Part shown: positions 6,512-16,500 of the stretch, one piece after another
Layout: each line of letters opens with the position of its first letter
Position numbering within the stretch: the stretch's first letter is position 1
Source of the DNA: an uncultured Marinicella sp.
Lineage (GTDB): Bacteria; Pseudomonadota; Gammaproteobacteria; Xanthomonadales; Marinicellaceae
Direction of reading: 5' to 3'
NCBI GenBank assembly: GCA_938008005.1
Contig: CALLLZ010000207.1
Location: forward strand, 1-19,518
Length of the DNA stretch: 19,518 bases
Made by a program: the position numbers and the translations under genes
Notes under the pieces: generated by a model
Databases searched by the model: none
What the model was told of the DNA's origin: nothing
Seen by the model: the letters and a program-made list of their open reading frames with translations, nothing else

Positions 6512-7342
6512 TCAGTCAAACTCCTTAGATAAAGCCACCGAACGATCGTTGGCTGCTGTTAAAGCTTGCTCAATCACCTCTTCAATGTGATTTTCAGCAA
6601 AGCTGTCTAATGCCGCAGCGGTGGTGCCATTGGGTGAAGTAACGCGGTCTTTCAATTGTTGCAGGCTTTCAGGGCTGCGTTCTGCCAATAAGGCTGAGCC
6701 AATGGCCGTTTTTTTGGCCAATAAAGCTGCATTGCTTTCACTTAAACCTAATTTTTGTCCGGCTTGTTGCAAGTACTCCATAAACATAAAAAAATATGCT
6801 GGACCGCTGCCAGACAAGGCAGTTACGGCATCAATGTTTGCCTCTTCGGTCACCCAAATCGATGTACCAACGGCATCCATCACTTGCTCAGTCATTTGTA
6901 ACTGAGCCTGGGTTACCAGCTGATTGGCAAACATACCTATGGCACCCTGCCCGATTAAGGCTGGGGTATTTGGCATGGTTCGAACTATCGGTAAATCTGT
7001 ATTTAACCAATCTGCAATTTGCTTGGTGGTGATACCGGCAGCCACAGATATAATCAAAGGATTGGTATGACGAATACTGGGGGCTACATCTTCTAACACC
7101 TGTTTCATGATTTGAGGTTTAACAGCAATAATCACCATATCAGGCATACCAAAATGTGCGTTGTTCTCATCAAAGGTTTGAATTTGAAACTGCCGTTCAA
7201 TGTATTCACGCTGATTCTGACCCGGGTCACTGGCTGTCATTTGACTGGCTGTTATGCCCTTATTAATTAAGCCACCCATTAAACTGGCTGCCATATTACC
7301 AGCACCAATAAATCGAATACGAATGTCTTGGATTGATTTCAT
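6512..7342 (-). CDS. proC: Pyrroline-5-carboxylate reductase
   Basis: This enzyme catalyses the last step of proline synthesis, reducing 1-pyrroline-5-carboxylate with NAD(P)H in the cytosol. The 276-residue length is normal. The N-terminal Rossmann loop is FIGAGNMA (11-18), followed by IIAVKPQ (71-77) and the TMPNTP block (122-127). The C-terminal domain has ALSGSGPAYFF (175-185) and the family signature around VTSPNGTT (234-241), which form the substrate site and dimer interface. It follows the VOC gene by 14 bases on the same strand, so the two are probably co-transcribed. Usual partners such as a YggS-like PLP protein are not adjacent here. The only purine-rich stretch upstream (GAGAG) lies 18 bases from the ATG, so the ribosome binding site is poor. 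Confidence 0.96.
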   Translation of the reverse strand: MKSIQDIRIRFIGAGNMAASLMGGLINKGITASQMTASDPGQNQREYIERQFQIQTFDENNAHFGMPDMVIIAVKPQIMKQVLEDVAPSIRHTNPLIISVAAGITTKQIADWLNTDLPIVRTMPNTPALIGQGAIGMFANQLVTQAQLQMTEQVMDAVGTSIWVTEEANIDAVTALSGSGPAYFFMFMEYLQQAGQKLGLSESNAALLAKKTAIGSALLAERSPESLQQLKDRVTSPNGTTAAALDSFAENHIEEVIEQALTAANDRSVALSKEFD

Positions 7343-7356
7343 TTTATGCTTTTGTT

Positions 7357-7749
7357 TTAACTCTCTTGGGGTGACTCAAATGATTTCGGCATCCACAGTT
7401 CTACCTTGAACCCAGCTGGGTCAATAAACCAGCCAAAATCACCATAGGATTCTTTTTGAATCTCGCCAGCTTGAGTCGCACCACCTTCTATCACTTGCGC
7501 AATCATGGCTTCCACATCATCAACAATAAAATTAAACATAAAACTTTGTTCTGATGGGGCAAAATAATCACTGTCGGCACTGAATGCACTCCATACAGTT
7601 CGGTCATCGGCCTGTGCTTCGTGAGGGTTAAACATGCCATAAGTGGCTCCATCCATTTGGATACCTAAATATTTTTTGTACCAAGCCGCCAATTTCTCAG
7701 GCTCTTCACATTTGAAAAACAAACCACCCACACCTCTTACTTTTTGCAT
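7357..7749 (-). CDS. VOC (glyoxalase/bleomycin-resistance fold) family protein
   Basis: The 130-residue protein has the two beta-alpha-beta-beta-beta modules of the vicinal oxygen chelate fold. The first runs from VGGLFFKCEEPEKLAAWYKKYLGI and the second from FNFIVDDVEAMIAQVIEGGA to GWFIDPAGFKVELWMP. E117 in KVELW is at the place of a usual metal ligand. The phenylalanine-rich GLFF start means the normal first histidine ligand is not obvious, so metal use is uncertain. Members include glyoxalases, dioxygenases and antibiotic-binding proteins, and the sequence does not say which. AGGT about eight bases before ATG 7749 is a plausible ribosome binding site. It is followed closely by proC, which looks like shared transcription rather than shared function. 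Confidence 0.87.
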   Translation of the reverse strand: MQKVRGVGGLFFKCEEPEKLAAWYKKYLGIQMDGATYGMFNPHEAQADDRTVWSAFSADSDYFAPSEQSFMFNFIVDDVEAMIAQVIEGGATQAGEIQKESYGDFGWFIDPAGFKVELWMPKSFESPQES

Positions 7750-7874
7750 TATTACTACCTGATCAATTTAGTTTCTAAGATGAGATTATAATCTAACCCC
7801 ATTTGCAACACAGGTTTTCTAAGTTCTAATTTGTGTCTATTTCATCCATCTTAACAAAGCTCAAAGCCAAAACT

Positions 7875-7997
7875 GTCATTCCGATTGAGCCAGAGGCGAA
7901 CAGAGGAATCTCGTGACTTTAACCACTGCCTCAGAAAAACACATCACGCCAAACCAGCTAGATCCTTCAATTCCGCTGTGGCTCCATTCAGGATGAC
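7875..7997. repeat. Imperfect inverted-repeat element of the 'GTCATTCC' type
   Basis: The left arm, starting GTCATTCCGATTGAGCC at 7875 and running to GAGGAATCT near 7911, matches the reverse complement of the right arm (about 7959-7997, ending CATTCAGGATGAC). The match covers about 38 bases with several mismatches. Elements of this wording, GTCATTCCGAGC..GAGGAATCT with an inverted copy, are dispersed in the intergenic DNA of many unrelated bacteria. It lies about 20 bases beyond the recD stop and has no transposase or credible reading frame. It could fold into a long hairpin in the transcript past recD and protect or end that mRNA, though no T-run is attached. Confidence 0.65.
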
Positions 7998-8015
7998 GAA
8001 CAATTGTTATTCCAA

Positions 8016-10016
8016 TCAAGCTCCTGAGGTACAAGAGTTTTCTGGATCAGACCAAAAAGTTAAACCACTGTTTCTGACAGTTTTGTTGATAATGGCTTGT
8101 TTGAGGGCTTTTTCACTGCCAAAAATTAAGACTGATTTTTTGGCTCTGGTCATACCTGTGTAAATAATTTCACGGCTTAACAATGGACTTTCTAAATTTT
8201 CGGTCAAAGGCAGTAACACATGATTAAACTCAGAACCTTGACTTTTATGCACTGTCATTGCGAAAGCCAGTCTGTAGTCCGGAATTAAATGAATAGAAAA
8301 ACATTGAAAATTACCAGCAGATTCAAAGAATACTTGAAACTGATTAACAGCCACTTCTAAAACCAAGCCTATATCTCCGTTGTATAACCCCAGTGTGGCA
8401 TCATTGCGCTTTATCATGATAATCGCGCCATGAAAACAATCATCCATACCTTCAACTCCCAGCGATGATTTTAACCATCCACCGATTAAACCGTTGATAG
8501 ACTCTGTACCGTTGCGCCCTCTATGAGTTAATGTCAGTATTCGTTGAGATTTAATTAAACTGAATATAACAGCCAAACTTTCTGGCTTAACTCCAACACG
8601 CCCTATTTGTCGGTACCTTAAAGTTTGAACCATTTCCACATAGCTTAAACCTGCAGCTGACACACCTGCATAAAAATGTGCAAACCAAGTTTGGTACAAC
8701 TTTTTCGAGTTATTTTGATGGTCTTTATGACCTTGCCAGGAAACACCATCAATTTGTGTTTCTTGTGACCAAATGCTGTATACATCTCCAGCCAATTTAT
8801 TAACCTTGTTTAAAAACGACCCTGCATCACCTTGTCGTACCTGCTCACTGAGCATAGCAATATGTGGTTGACACCTTTTAGACACTTGTAATACGGTGAC
8901 TCTATCAGTCAACAATTGCGCTTTTTGGGTGGTAGATTGAGATGATAAGGACTGACCATTTATTGGCCAAAGCTTCTGTAAGGTGGCTAAGAAAGCCAGG
9001 GTATTCAGTCCATCATACCCAACCGGTGGCATCAAATCTGCCAACAAAGCGCCACTTTGAACCGAAGGTAATTGAAACTGATCACCCAAAAATATCAATT
9101 TAGTGCGAGCTGAAATGGCTTGAATCAACTGATTCATCAGTTCTAAATCAACCATTGATACCTCGTCAATAACAACCACTTCGTAGGGAAGCCAATTATT
9201 CGCATGGAATCGATTCTTTCTAGACTGCGGATTTGCACCCAACATTCTATGGATGGTGGTAGATGACATGGCTTTGATATCTTCAAACGTTAAATCACCT
9301 GTTTCACCTATTACTGTTAATCCATTTTCTATGGACTCAGTCATGCGATTAGCTGCACGACCTGTGGGTGCTGCCAAAGCAATTTTTTTTACATCCACTC
9401 CCAAACGAACAAGAACCCTAAGCAAACTTAATAATATGGTTGTTTTACCAGTACCCGGCCCTCCAGAGACAATACTAAAGGGCTGAAGAAGTGAGGTTAA
9501 CAAGGCTTGTATTTGCTGGCCATCCAATTGGTAAGGTAAACTACCAACAACGGTATTGGCATGCTTTTTAATCGCATCATGAGAAAATACCTCCGCCTCA
9601 CTTTGAGTGATTAAAGTCGACAAATCCTTTTGTAGCAACGCTTCTTGGAAATGGTGTTTTTGAAAATACAAACGACCTTGATCTAAAACCAAGACGGTTC
9701 TTGAAGATAGCTTCAATTCTCTCAAATCCAGTTTATTTATATGTTTCTCAATACCGGTTAGTTGTAAGCTACAAGCATGTTTTTGCAAGTCATCGTCGTT
9801 AATTAATAAACAAAGTGAACCCCGGTTGACCGCATCAACCAAAAATAACAAGGCAAGTAACAAACGTGGATCATGTTGTTGCCACTGGCTTTGAAAATCT
9901 CTAAGTAGTTGTATATGCGCCAAATCCAATTGCAATTTTTCTGACACCCATAACCAATCCAAGTCATAACCAGGAAAACTTTGTTGCAAATAATTAACAG
10001 TAACTATTGGTCTCAT
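8016..10016 (-). CDS. recD: Exodeoxyribonuclease V alpha subunit, 5'-3' helicase
   Basis: RecD is the fast 5'-to-3' motor of the RecBCD complex, which degrades and recombines DNA from double-strand ends. The 666 residues hold a RecD-type N-terminal region (1-160) and a complete superfamily 1 motor. Motifs seen: SGGPGTGKTT (184-193), AAPTGRAANRM (215-225), VIDEVSM (282-288), LGDQFQLPSV (310-319), TVHKSQGSEF (588-597) and YTGMTRAKK (619-627). It is somewhat longer than the E. coli protein (about 608). The ATG overlaps the recB stop (ATGA), and AGAAAGG at 10023-10029 inside the recB end is a good ribosome binding site, so translation is coupled. It is the last gene of the recC-recB-recD unit. 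An inverted-repeat element follows. Confidence 0.95.
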   Translation of the reverse strand: MRPIVTVNYLQQSFPGYDLDWLWVSEKLQLDLAHIQLLRDFQSQWQQHDPRLLLALLFLVDAVNRGSLCLLINDDDLQKHACSLQLTGIEKHINKLDLRELKLSSRTVLVLDQGRLYFQKHHFQEALLQKDLSTLITQSEAEVFSHDAIKKHANTVVGSLPYQLDGQQIQALLTSLLQPFSIVSGGPGTGKTTILLSLLRVLVRLGVDVKKIALAAPTGRAANRMTESIENGLTVIGETGDLTFEDIKAMSSTTIHRMLGANPQSRKNRFHANNWLPYEVVVIDEVSMVDLELMNQLIQAISARTKLIFLGDQFQLPSVQSGALLADLMPPVGYDGLNTLAFLATLQKLWPINGQSLSSQSTTQKAQLLTDRVTVLQVSKRCQPHIAMLSEQVRQGDAGSFLNKVNKLAGDVYSIWSQETQIDGVSWQGHKDHQNNSKKLYQTWFAHFYAGVSAAGLSYVEMVQTLRYRQIGRVGVKPESLAVIFSLIKSQRILTLTHRGRNGTESINGLIGGWLKSSLGVEGMDDCFHGAIIMIKRNDATLGLYNGDIGLVLEVAVNQFQVFFESAGNFQCFSIHLIPDYRLAFAMTVHKSQGSEFNHVLLPLTENLESPLLSREIIYTGMTRAKKSVLIFGSEKALKQAIINKTVRNSGLTFWSDPENSCTSGA

Positions 10017-13000
10017 AACAAACCTTTCTGTTCATCACCAATTGATTGTATATTTTTGATTAACTGAGTTTCTAGATGAGTTAACGAATATTCATCGGTG
10101 GTTAAATCTTCATAGAACACACCATCTTGGTTTCCTGAAATACTGTCAATGCCACGGGAAAACAGGTACAAAGAACCCACTAATTTGGCATTTTTTAATC
10201 TCAAACTATTGAACCAAGCTTTGATTGCTAATGTATACCATCGGTATTGATCATGGTAGTTATGCGCTTTCATAACTTGATCAGCTAGCGAATCGGGTGC
10301 ATATCCACCTGCGTTAAAGTTACTTTTCCAGTCCAGAATAAAGTACTCATCACCTGCTGGCCCTTTAAGCTTAAATAACAAATCAATAAACCCAGTTAAT
10401 ACATGACCTGATTGAGACCAGTAAAATGACATTTCATGTCTGCGATCAGCATCTTCCAATTCACAAAGCTGCCTACCACCAATGGCATTAATGGGTTTTC
10501 TCAGGGTGTGCCAAACCCACGCAGCAAATTCTTTGCTGTATGAAGATCGTAAAACGCCAGCATCATCTAATATGTCTCCATCATTCATAAGAAACACTTT
10601 CATTTGATTTTCAATAACACTCATAACAGATTGATCTTTTTGAAACTCATTTAGATTCTTATGTTCAGATACAAGATTAAAATCAAGGTTTTCAAATATG
10701 CCATGTAAAACATTACCGGTTTGGGCACCACCAGGAATAGAAGGAATTTGATCAATGGTTGAAACTGGTTCAGTCTTAACATCATCAGCTTGAGCCAAAT
10801 CCATTTGGGGAGAATTTCCAAAATGAGTTTTATCCTCCGTTCTGTACCTTTGTAACGATGAAAAAGAATGAATGATGCGGCTCTTGTTAACCAAATCTTC
10901 AGAAATATTTAGCAAGGGTATTTTTTTTATCAAAGGCTTCTGTTCTTCAGAAGCCAATACAGAATCCTGAGTCAATTGTTTTATTGGATTTGCCATTCCA
11001 CTTTCGAGCAACCTAGCCACCACCTGATTTTGGTAAAACACATAAGCGTTATTGTGAGCTTGGTATATGGATTCATTGTAAACCGGAACAATTAATTTGA
11101 ATATTGCCCTTGTCATTGCTACATAATACAGACGTTTATTTTCAGCTTCAACTTCAGCCAAATAAAGCTTAGTTTGATTATCCACTAAATTAAATACCTG
11201 GGCAGTTATGGATGAGTCATAATATTTGCAAAATTTGTGATTATGAGCTGGCGCTGAGAAACCACCAAACAAAAACACCACCGGAAATTCTAGGCCTTTA
11301 CTGCTGTGGATTGTCATGATTTGCACGGCAGGTATTTCGGTGTCTTTTTGTTGCCAGTCTTCTTTACTGATTAATTGACTGGAACGAGAAGACAACAACA
11401 GATGTAACATCCCATGTGCATCTAGTTGTTGGTCCAGTGATACTTTAAGTAACTCTTGTTTTATTTGTTGTAAATTTGCCAACATCCGCCATTTACCAGT
11501 TGCATACAAACGCTTCACCGCTCCCGTTTCTTCAAACAAAACATTAAAAAGAGCAACCCAATCTTGCTGCTTAGACAGACTCTTTAATTTTAACCATATA
11601 GACAAGAACTGAGAAAGTGCTTCGTCATCGTTGATTAAGCCTTGTTGTTGACTAAGGTGTCTAATTTGTGCTGTATTGATCTCAAAAAACAAGCTCAACC
11701 AAGCATTATTGACTTGTTTTTTCATGTTTGGAAAAGCCAAGGCGGTCAAAACCAACTGAATTTGTATTGCCGCCTCAGACTGGTATAAATCTGTCTTCTT
11801 GTAAAAAGAATGTGGTATCTGTAAGCGATCTAAGACATGTTCAATGGGCTTGGCATCTTTTTTATTGCGCACCAATATACAAATGTCACCGGCATCTAAA
11901 GTTTTTTCAGAGCCCTTGCGTTTGAATGACATTTGCCCCATCAATTGTTGTTGGATAACACGGCCTATTTGTATCGAAATTTGCTGTTTTAAACCATCAA
12001 CCAGCAAGCCTTCTTCCACAACAGTAATTGAGTTCAGCTCAGATAAACCGCTGTCATCAGCCAACAACAAAGGTCCCCCGGCTTCTTCCTGCTTTGATTT
12101 TGGTGGTGAAAACACCATCACCTCTTCACTTTCATACCAACTGGTTTGTTGTTCACTTTGATAAGTGAAAAATTGATTCAACTTATCGGTCAAGGCAGGT
12201 AAAGATCGAAAATTAGTACTTAAACGATAACCTAAGCCCTGTTGTGCATTAGTCATTAAGTATGATTTTGCTTCTTCATAAGTATAAATATTGGCCCCAC
12301 GAAAACCATAAATGGATTGTTTGGGGTCACCTATCAACACCAGCTGATGTTCGCCTTTATGGGCTGTAAAAACATGCTGAAATATCGACCATTGCTGAGC
12401 ATCAGTATCCTGAAACTCATCGATCAAAGCCACCCGATACTTATCGCGCAACCGATTGGTTAGCGCTTGATTCTCACTACCCGACTCTACTTTTAATGCA
12501 GCAGCCAAGTCTCCGATCATGTCATCGTAGCTAATTTGCCCCTGGCTCACTTTATGTTGTTTGACTCTTTGTTGCAAAGCTTCAACCATTGCGATCACAA
12601 ACTGATAGTTTTCAGCTATGATGGCGACTTCAAATTGATTAAGAAGTAATTTTAATTGATCAAAGTACGCCTTAAACAGGGGGGCTCCAGCAAGTTTTTT
12701 TAACGCAGGCTGTTTTTTAATATCAGAAGTGTTTATCACAGCTTTGGCAGTTTTTTTCAACATCGGAAAGACTGCTATCAACTGCTCCAAAATCAAGCCA
12801 CTTTCTTTTAAGGCATTGATTTCATTAACAACAAACATCAATTTATCACGCCATCTGTTTTCAAGAACCTTGGCACTCAACCCTTCTAAGCTTTTGAAAT
12901 CAGCTTCAATATCTTCTAATGCTGTGGTGTTAAACTGCTCCATCTGCTGGTTAGCTTTAAGTAAAGCCATTTCTGCTGATTCAGGGTATATAACATCCCC

Positions 13001-13525
13001 TGGTTTTACCTTTTTGGCCAAATCAATCAACAAATCATCTAGCTGTTGTGTACTTAACTCAGTGTTACTCAATTTTTCAGAGATACCTTCAATAGCCGGC
13101 CAAGTTCTTTTCAACATCTGAAGTTGCTTAATGAATACAGTGCTGTCATCAACCAAAGATTTATCCAATACTGAACCTTGTTCAAAGGCATATTCTTTTA
13201 ACACCCGCTGACAAAACCCATGGATGGTATGAATACTGGCCAGATGAAGATCTCGCAGCGCATGTTCTAACAACCTTTTTTCTGCTGATGACAAACCCTG
13301 TTCGGTCAGTTTATCGCCTATACCTTCATGGATTCGGGCTTTCAATTCACTGGTGGCTTTGTCTGTAAATGTCACCAATAAAATTTGACTGATGGTTAAC
13401 TGTTTTTCCAACAACAGCCGAAGTACCAGATGAGTAATCGTGTATGTTTTTCCAGTGCCTGCAGAAGCTTCTATCACTGCATGTCGATCTAATTTAATCT
13501 CTGTGGGCTTTTCAATAACTTGCAT
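10013..13525 (-). CDS. recB: Exodeoxyribonuclease V beta subunit, 3'-5' helicase and nuclease
   Basis: RecB is the 3'-to-5' motor and only nuclease of RecBCD and also loads RecA. At 1170 residues it matches the E. coli length (1180). Motor motifs are intact: Walker A ASAGTGKT (20-27), LIDEFQDTD (368-375), GDPKQSIYGFRGA (399-411), STNFRS (436-441), IHSSKGLEFP (740-748) and YYVAMTRA (800-807). The C-terminal nuclease has H941 in VLHGIFE, D1048 in GFIDLL and D1065-W-K1067 in LDWKSN, the counterparts of the E. coli catalytic residues, so it should cut DNA. The gene starts 11 bases after recC and overlaps recD by four. The Shine-Dalgarno before ATG 13525 is weak, as expected for a coupled gene. 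The ptr protease gene found between recC and recB in enterics is absent. Confidence 0.96.
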   Translation of the reverse strand: MQVIEKPTEIKLDRHAVIEASAGTGKTYTITHLVLRLLLEKQLTISQILLVTFTDKATSELKARIHEGIGDKLTEQGLSSAEKRLLEHALRDLHLASIHTIHGFCQRVLKEYAFEQGSVLDKSLVDDSTVFIKQLQMLKRTWPAIEGISEKLSNTELSTQQLDDLLIDLAKKVKPGDVIYPESAEMALLKANQQMEQFNTTALEDIEADFKSLEGLSAKVLENRWRDKLMFVVNEINALKESGLILEQLIAVFPMLKKTAKAVINTSDIKKQPALKKLAGAPLFKAYFDQLKLLLNQFEVAIIAENYQFVIAMVEALQQRVKQHKVSQGQISYDDMIGDLAAALKVESGSENQALTNRLRDKYRVALIDEFQDTDAQQWSIFQHVFTAHKGEHQLVLIGDPKQSIYGFRGANIYTYEEAKSYLMTNAQQGLGYRLSTNFRSLPALTDKLNQFFTYQSEQQTSWYESEEVMVFSPPKSKQEEAGGPLLLADDSGLSELNSITVVEEGLLVDGLKQQISIQIGRVIQQQLMGQMSFKRKGSEKTLDAGDICILVRNKKDAKPIEHVLDRLQIPHSFYKKTDLYQSEAAIQIQLVLTALAFPNMKKQVNNAWLSLFFEINTAQIRHLSQQQGLINDDEALSQFLSIWLKLKSLSKQQDWVALFNVLFEETGAVKRLYATGKWRMLANLQQIKQELLKVSLDQQLDAHGMLHLLLSSRSSQLISKEDWQQKDTEIPAVQIMTIHSSKGLEFPVVFLFGGFSAPAHNHKFCKYYDSSITAQVFNLVDNQTKLYLAEVEAENKRLYYVAMTRAIFKLIVPVYNESIYQAHNNAYVFYQNQVVARLLESGMANPIKQLTQDSVLASEEQKPLIKKIPLLNISEDLVNKSRIIHSFSSLQRYRTEDKTHFGNSPQMDLAQADDVKTEPVSTIDQIPSIPGGAQTGNVLHGIFENLDFNLVSEHKNLNEFQKDQSVMSVIENQMKVFLMNDGDILDDAGVLRSSYSKEFAAWVWHTLRKPINAIGGRQLCELEDADRRHEMSFYWSQSGHVLTGFIDLLFKLKGPAGDEYFILDWKSNFNAGGYAPDSLADQVMKAHNYHDQYRWYTLAIKAWFNSLRLKNAKLVGSLYLFSRGIDSISGNQDGVFYEDLTTDEYSLTHLETQLIKNIQSIGDEQKGLL

Positions 13526-13536
13526 ACCAATGAATC

Positions 13537-16500
13537 TTATATCAGTTTCGCTGTTGTCATTACATGTAAGGGCAATAAGCGCTCACGATAGGTCGCTAAT
13601 GCATCTGGATCAAATTGTATATCCAAAGCTTTTAACATTTCATAATAACCGTGGGTTTCAATCCATGCATTGGCTTTTTCTTGGTATTTTTTTTCTATTT
13701 TTTCTTGTTCATACTGAGTCAATGAATCTTTTTCCAGAGCAAAAACATGAATTGACTTGGCTTTACTTGATGGTGCCAAGTATGGAATAAATTGATCTCT
13801 TTCATCAACACCAACCATTAAACTGTTGATGGTATCGAATGGCAAATTCACCATAGCTGGCTGATTGAAAGCGCTTATCACTTGAAGTAAATAAGTCCTG
13901 ATCTCGCTTTTTGTACTGAAACTAATTTCACCCGTTGACCATGGTTTAAAAACATATTTGTTAACTTGATCACGGAACACCACCCGAAGTTGAAAATATT
14001 CAGCCACATCAACCTGATCATCCAGTTGTGCCAAACACCAAAAAACAAAGGGTTTAATGAGGTGTTTTGACCATCGATTACTTTTACCAGAACTGGAAGA
14101 AACGACCACCTGATGGCTGATGATTCCATCAGTGGCATATAAACCTTCCCATGTACCGTTAATGAAAAAATGACTGTTTCTAACTGGTATAGCAGACACT
14201 TGCAAAGCCGGTGTTGTATGATTTTGACCATCGCCAAATACAACAGGACCTGATAATGCTTTTAAAGTCTTAAGCTCGGTTTGTAAAGAGATAAAGGTCT
14301 TGTGTTGCTCTAATTCATACAGTTTATCTAACTCAGCGAATAAATGAATGGGCAACTTTGATTGCTTAGACATTTGATCATATTGATGATCAATGGCCGA
14401 AGCTAAACTGATGGGTTGCTGTTCATTCATGGCTTCAAGATAGTCAACTACTGAAGCATCAAATAGTTGATAACGCGATAAACCATCAAGCTGAAAAGGC
14501 TCATGCTCAATATTGACCACATCATTTATTAACTGACTCGAAGCACCCACCTGATCCAGATAGCTTAAGACTGGGTTTTCGAAGAATTTGGCTAAAGCTT
14601 GCACTTGAATATGCACTTGACTGGCTTCTTCGTCAACAATCTCTATGGTAGGTTTTCCAACAGTCATAATTGTTTTATCATTTCCAAAATCTACAGAATT
14701 ATGTTCATATCTGGCAGTATACTTTTGATGATCATTTGGAGCAAAATTAACCAACCAATCTGCTTTGATGTCATCAGCATCAAATTGGTACAACTCAGCA
14801 CTGTCAAGCGGAATTCGGGTCACAGGGTAAGATTTAATACCTAAAGACTGAGCATCGATCATTGATGTGAGGTAATTATGGAGTTGTTGCCAAGTTGATG
14901 AAGGCAGTATGGATTCGCCTTTAATCAAATCCTGTCCAACATAACTTAAATACAGTTTCTCTCGACTACACATCAAAGTTTCTAAAAACAGGTAGTTCAT
15001 ATTTTCAACCCTGTTAATATCTCCCAATCTTCTTGATCGTTGAGTCAAGTCCAAAGTTTCTTGTTGCAGCTCCCCTGGGAATGATCGTTCATCCAGACCC
15101 AATATATAAGTAATTTTAAATGGGATAGGTCGCATTGGTTGTAATGAAGCACACACCAAACCACCACTGAGATAGTTGCCTTTGCTGGCAGACAAGTGGA
15201 TGAATTCCTGATCAATGAAAAATCGAATATCAGCCAAACTCATCAGCACTTGCCCAGCGTGTTCAACCAATTTATTCAGTGATACACTCAGTGCCTGTCT
15301 AACTTGTTCTTCTTTGTAGAGTTCTTCAGGAACTTCCACAAAACTGGTTGTCATTTGTGTGATCAGCTGCTGCCACTCTTTCGGATACTTAGGCTTTTGC
15401 AATATCTGGTGCCATTGATGCAAGCTTTCAATCACCCACGTCAAGCGACCCATCAGGTCATTATCTTGGGTTAATGCGATAACATCTTCATTCACCAAGG
15501 ATTGCCTGAGGCGTTGGAGACCTTGTTGCCATGTGAATCGGTTTGACAACTCAGTTTGCACAGTTGAATCATGTTTAGCTGTAGCATATAGATGATCAAA
15601 ATGGCTATAGACCCCCAAATGACTGAGCCATTCAAGCCATTGTGCCAATTCTTCATTGGTCAGCTTTAATGCTTGTTTAACACAATCATTTGCCAACCAT
15701 TTGAAGACCACCGCACGCATAAAATCATGTTCAAGCACATCAAACATGCCCAACACGGCTTGGGCATACAAACTTTCTGTCTTCACTGAGGAATCAATCA
15801 ATGAATAACGTAACTGAAAAGGGTGTTGCTTGTTTTGTTCAGCGAAGACCTGTTCGATTACACAACGATATTTACCCATGTCTGGAACCAGTATAGCTAT
15901 ATCTGTAAGCTTTAAATCATCATTCTGCTGTAAATTGATTAGTACGCTGTTATAAATAGCCTGCACTTCTCGATACATCGAAGGAGCCACTGCCAGTTGT
16001 AAAGTTTTCAACTGAGCCGTTTCTTTGAGAGCATTTTCTGGATGTGTCCGTGTCAAAATTGAATCTTGTACCACATGCAAAGCTTTTTGATTCCTAGATT
16101 GACTCTCATGCAACCAATCAGGTTGATATGCCACATTTAAACCGATGGCATCGTCTTCTAACTGACTGAATAAACACAATGATTCCCTGCCCGGTTTTGC
16201 CCAAGCTTTCAGTAAAGGGTTTTCGATGTTTTCATCACCCAGTTCAAGAAAAATTTCTGATTCCTTCTCACCCTGTCCTGCTATAACTTGCCCTTCTGAA
16301 TCATGAGCATAAACTGGCTGAGCATTTAAACGTTTAAGCCAAGCATCCTCACTATCAGTAGTCATGTCTTCCCAGTACTCACTACAAACGTTTAACTGAT
16401 ATATGTGAACGGGCAAATATTGAGCTAAGTGCACCAATAAATGACGGTGGAATGCCGACAACCTTGTCGGTGTAAACAGGTGCATACTTTGACCGGTCTT

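Noticed and set aside
7885..8163. Plus-strand open frame of 92 codons near the recD end
   Set aside because: It runs through the inverted-repeat element and then antisense over the recD C-terminus; the protein resembles nothing known and has no ribosome binding site.
13440..13790. Plus-strand open frame over the recB/recC junction
   Set aside because: It is antisense to two well-supported genes and shows no protein family features.
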